Translations under genes and position numbers: made by a program
Notes under the pieces: model-generated
Databases searched by the model: none
What the model was told of the DNA's origin: nothing
What the model saw: the letters and a program-made list of their open reading frames with translations, nothing else
Assembly: GCF_003063575.1 (NCBI RefSeq)
Contig: NZ_NESC01000001.1
Coordinates: forward strand, 372,001 to 436,000
DNA length: 64,000 nucleotides
Direction: 5' to 3'
Source: Limnohabitans sp. Jir72
GTDB taxonomy: Bacteria; Pseudomonadota; Gammaproteobacteria; Burkholderiales; Burkholderiaceae_C
Shown: positions 62,396 to 64,000 of the stretch, piece by piece
Layout: each line of letters starts with the position of its first letter
Numbering within the stretch: the first letter of the stretch is position 1

Positions 62396-62578
62396 TTACC
62401 TCACCTTAGCGGATTCGACCAGCACAGCAGACCTGTTGCTTTCCAACACACATTCCAGACGGCGCAACAGGGCGAAAGGCAGGATGACGCGGCCGTATTG
62501 GCTCTGTTTGAAGTCGCCGCGCAGCAGGTCTGCCAGCGCCCACAGGTCGGCGGCGAGGTTGTTGGTTTCTTGGGTCAT
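62396..62578 (-). pseudogene. N-terminal stub of hsdM (type I DNA methyltransferase)
   Basis: [20 protein letters not shown], then [20 protein letters not shown] and [13 protein letters not shown], is the start of HsdM of a type I restriction-modification system. It breaks off at about residue 55 and stops at residue 60. The SAM-binding and NPPF catalytic parts are absent, as are hsdS and hsdR. It lies 24 bp before the COG2865 fragment on the same strand, as if a single deletion joined both. Confidence 0.7.
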
Positions 62579-62703
62579 TTTTTACGAATGAGGGGTTGGA
62601 GTTTCAACCTGATAGCCCACAAGTATTACACGGGGTTTAGGGGGAATTGGCCCTGAGCCACAAAGGCCAGCTGACCGGCGGCGTGGGGTGTTTTTTTAGC
62701 CTG

Positions 62704-62721
62704 GATATACTGTGGTATCTA
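62704..62721. promoter_or_regulatory. Dyad upstream of vapBC, candidate operator
   Basis: GATATAC and GTATC flank TGTG (ATAC-TGTG-GTAT) about 25 bp before the antitoxin ATG, overlapping a probable -10 region. Toxin-antitoxin operons are normally autoregulated at such dyads by the antitoxin complex; binding here is inferred. Confidence 0.45.
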
Positions 62722-62744
62722 CCATCGCGCCATGGAGGTTAAAC

Positions 62745-63029
62745 ATGTCCCAAACCGCCAAACTTTTCCTGAACGGTCGCAGCCAGGCAGTGCGCCTGCC
62801 AGCGGCCTACAGGTTTGACACCGAAGAAGTCTTTATCCGCAAAGACCCGGTCACGGGTGATGTGATCCTTTCACGCCGTCCCGATGACTGGACTGGTTTT
62901 TTCGCGGCGGCTGACAACGCCCAGGTGCCTGACGACTTTTTGAGTCCCGAAGAACGCACACCACACGGCCAGGCTGAGGCTACAGATCGGGACCCTTTTG
63001 AGTCGTTACCCAACACCTTGGGGCACTGA
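62745..63029 (+). CDS. vapB: VapB-type antitoxin
   Basis: The 94-residue protein begins MSQTAKLFLNGRSQAVRLPA followed by AYRF and EVFIRKDP, an AbrB/MazE-like swapped-hairpin DNA-binding domain of the VapB family. The acidic C-terminus (DDFLSPEERTPHGQAEATDR) should bind and inhibit the toxin. A perfect GGAGG lies just upstream of ATG 62745. The toxin gene starts 8 bp after the stop. Confidence 0.92.
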   Translation: MSQTAKLFLNGRSQAVRLPAAYRFDTEEVFIRKDPVTGDVILSRRPDDWTGFFAAADNAQVPDDFLSPEERTPHGQAEATDRDPFESLPNTLGH

Positions 63030-63037
63030 GCCAGGCC

Positions 63038-63448
63038 ATGAAAACACGCTACCTGCTGGACACCAACACGGTCAGTCACCTCATCAAACACCATCCGCAG
63101 GCAACCCAACACTTGCTGGCTGTGCCCATGCACAGCGTTTGCATATCGGCCATCACGGCAGGTGAGCTGGCCTATGGTTTGGCAAAACGCCCCGAGGCAC
63201 TGGCGTTGAAAGCGGCTGTGCACGAATTTTTGCGTCGCGTAGAAGTGCTGCCGTGGGATGAAGCCGTGGCTCAAACCTACGGCACATTGCGGGCGCAACT
63301 GCAAAGCAAAGGCATCAGCCTGTCGGCGTTGGACATGCAAATTGCGGCGCATGCACTGGAAGCCAAAGCCGTGCTGGTCAGTAGCGATGCCGCCTTTTTA
63401 CATGTAGCTCAGCTCCAAATCCAAAATTGGATGGATGCCATCAGTTGA
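63038..63448 (+). CDS. vapC: VapC-type PIN-domain ribonuclease toxin
   Basis: The 136-residue PIN-domain protein has all four acidic metal ligands: D8 (YLLDTNTVSHLIK), E43 (ITAGELAYGLAK), D99 (LSALDMQIAAHALE) and D117 (SSDAAF). VapC toxins cut tRNA or rRNA when freed from the antitoxin. It appears intact. It lies beside a decayed restriction locus and may persist through its addictive effect. Confidence 0.93.
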   Translation: MKTRYLLDTNTVSHLIKHHPQATQHLLAVPMHSVCISAITAGELAYGLAKRPEALALKAAVHEFLRRVEVLPWDEAVAQTYGTLRAQLQSKGISLSALDMQIAAHALEAKAVLVSSDAAFLHVAQLQIQNWMDAIS

Positions 63449-63489
63449 TGGATTTTTTACGCTCTGAGTCAAAGACACCAGTTCATCAA

Positions 63490-63527
63490 AAAGAAGCCGC
63501 CAACCCTTTCAGGTTGGCGGCTTCTTT
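63490..63527. terminator. Bidirectional Rho-independent terminator
   Basis: AAAGAAGCCGCCAACC (63490-63505) and GGTTGGCGGCTTCTTT (63512-63527) make a perfect 16-bp stem with a 6-base loop, between the convergent vapC and lpdA genes. Confidence 0.93.
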
Positions 63528-63545
63528 GTTTAAAGCGCGAAGCGT

Positions 63546-64000
63546 TTACTTCTTGCTAGGCGGCAAGTCCGTGCAGCTACCGTGCGCCACTTCTGCCGCC
63601 ATGCCGATGCTTTCGCCCAGCGTGGGGTGTGGGTGGATGGTTTTGCCGATGTCCACAGCGTCTGCGCCCATCTCGATGGCCAGAGCGATCTCGCCAATCA
63701 TGTCGCCAGCGTGCGTGCCCACCATGCCGCCGCCCAAGATCTTGCCGTGGCCGTGGGCCTCGGGTGAATCGTCAAACAGCAGTTTGGTCACGCCTTCGTC
63801 GCGGCCGTTGGCAATGGCGCGGCCCGAGGCGGTCCAAGGGAACAAGCCCTTTTTCACCTTGATGCCTTGTGCTTTGGCTTGGTCTTCGGTCAAGCCCACC
63901 CAGGCCACTTCGGGGTCGGTGTAGGCCACGCTTGGGATGACTCGTGCGTTGAACGCAGCGGCTGCCAGCTCTTTGTTGCCTTGCAGTTCGCCCGCAATCA
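63546..64000 (-). CDS. lpdA: Dihydrolipoyl dehydrogenase, C-terminal part (partial)
   Basis: About 150 residues of the C-terminal dimerisation domain are seen; the start lies beyond the right edge. Motifs: AFNARVIPSVAYTDPEVAWV, GLTEDQAKAQGI, GGGMVGTHAGDMIGEIALAI, and the catalytic His-Glu pair in IHPHPTLGES. This E3 flavoenzyme reoxidises lipoamide in pyruvate or 2-oxoglutarate dehydrogenase. The tail AHGSCTDLPPSKK ends the protein. Confidence 0.92.
   Translation of the reverse strand, partial: IAGELQGNKELAAAAFNARVIPSVAYTDPEVAWVGLTEDQAKAQGIKVKKGLFPWTASGRAIANGRDEGVTKLLFDDSPEAHGHGKILGGGMVGTHAGDMIGEIALAIEMGADAVDIGKTIHPHPTLGESIGMAAEVAHGSCTDLPPSKK

Overview
The window is a chromosomal stretch of a GC-rich betaproteobacterium. 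Several features point to Burkholderiales, most likely Comamonadaceae: two Bug-type tricarboxylate-family receptors, a CysB-type regulator, a separate xerD, hemP next to a siderophore receptor, a DUF2130 gene, and many copies of a TGTAGGAGCCCACCCC...GTGGGCGA hairpin repeat in the intergenic gaps. The genus is an inference; there are no rRNA or tRNA genes here to check it. Coding density is high, with many 1-17 bp gene overlaps of the TGATG and ATGA type. No CRISPR array, prophage or complete insertion sequence was seen.

Layout. 1-3.3 kb: a sulfur-assimilation set on the minus strand (sbp, ssuE, a Mop protein, cysB) without its permease or ATPase. 3.5-7.2 kb: housekeeping genes thyA, folA, a DUF4337 membrane protein, xthA and xerD. 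7.2-12.3 kb: a Bug receptor, an AEC carrier, queG, tsaE and a Tat-exported AmiC-type amidase. 12.4-18.8 kb: a sugar uptake locus. An ABC ATPase, RbsD/FucU mutarotase, ROK regulator and transaldolase-like enzyme point left. The binding protein, permease and PfkB kinase point right. A palindrome lies between them. 18.9-24.1 kb: DedA, mutL-MFS-miaA and arfB. 24.2-30.5 kb: a Fur-box-controlled iron region (patatin lipoprotein, ferric-ion binding protein, TonB siderophore receptor, PiuC-type hydroxylase, FMN 2-hydroxyacid oxidase, hemP).

30.6-42.9 kb holds the least understood system: two sets of circularly permuted ATP-grasp plus alpha-E proteins (one as two genes, one fused) and two transglutaminase-fold proteins, arranged around comEC. 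These families are predicted amidoligase/peptide-modifying systems whose products are unknown. 43.2-50.4 kb: RidA, DUF2164, a small lipoprotein, a flavin reductase, DUF1993, a two-subunit Tat-exported molybdenum hydroxylase, a tannase-family lipoprotein and a DUF3237 protein. 50.5-52.6 kb: feoAB behind a Fur box.

52.8-57.8 kb: an uncharacterised catabolic-looking operon (bicupin, Bug receptor, YciI, Dabb, NTF2-like). Diverging from it are a putative Fe(II)/2-oxoglutarate oxygenase and a class II aldolase. 57.8-60.5 kb: DUF2177, a PNPOx-like stress protein, a fasciclin remnant and an Old Yellow Enzyme. 60.5-63.5 kb looks like an eroded accessory region: a DUF2130 protein, an 18-bp direct repeat, C-terminal debris of a COG2865-type protein, the N-terminal stub of hsdM and an intact vapBC pair. 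The window ends in the C-terminal part of lpdA.
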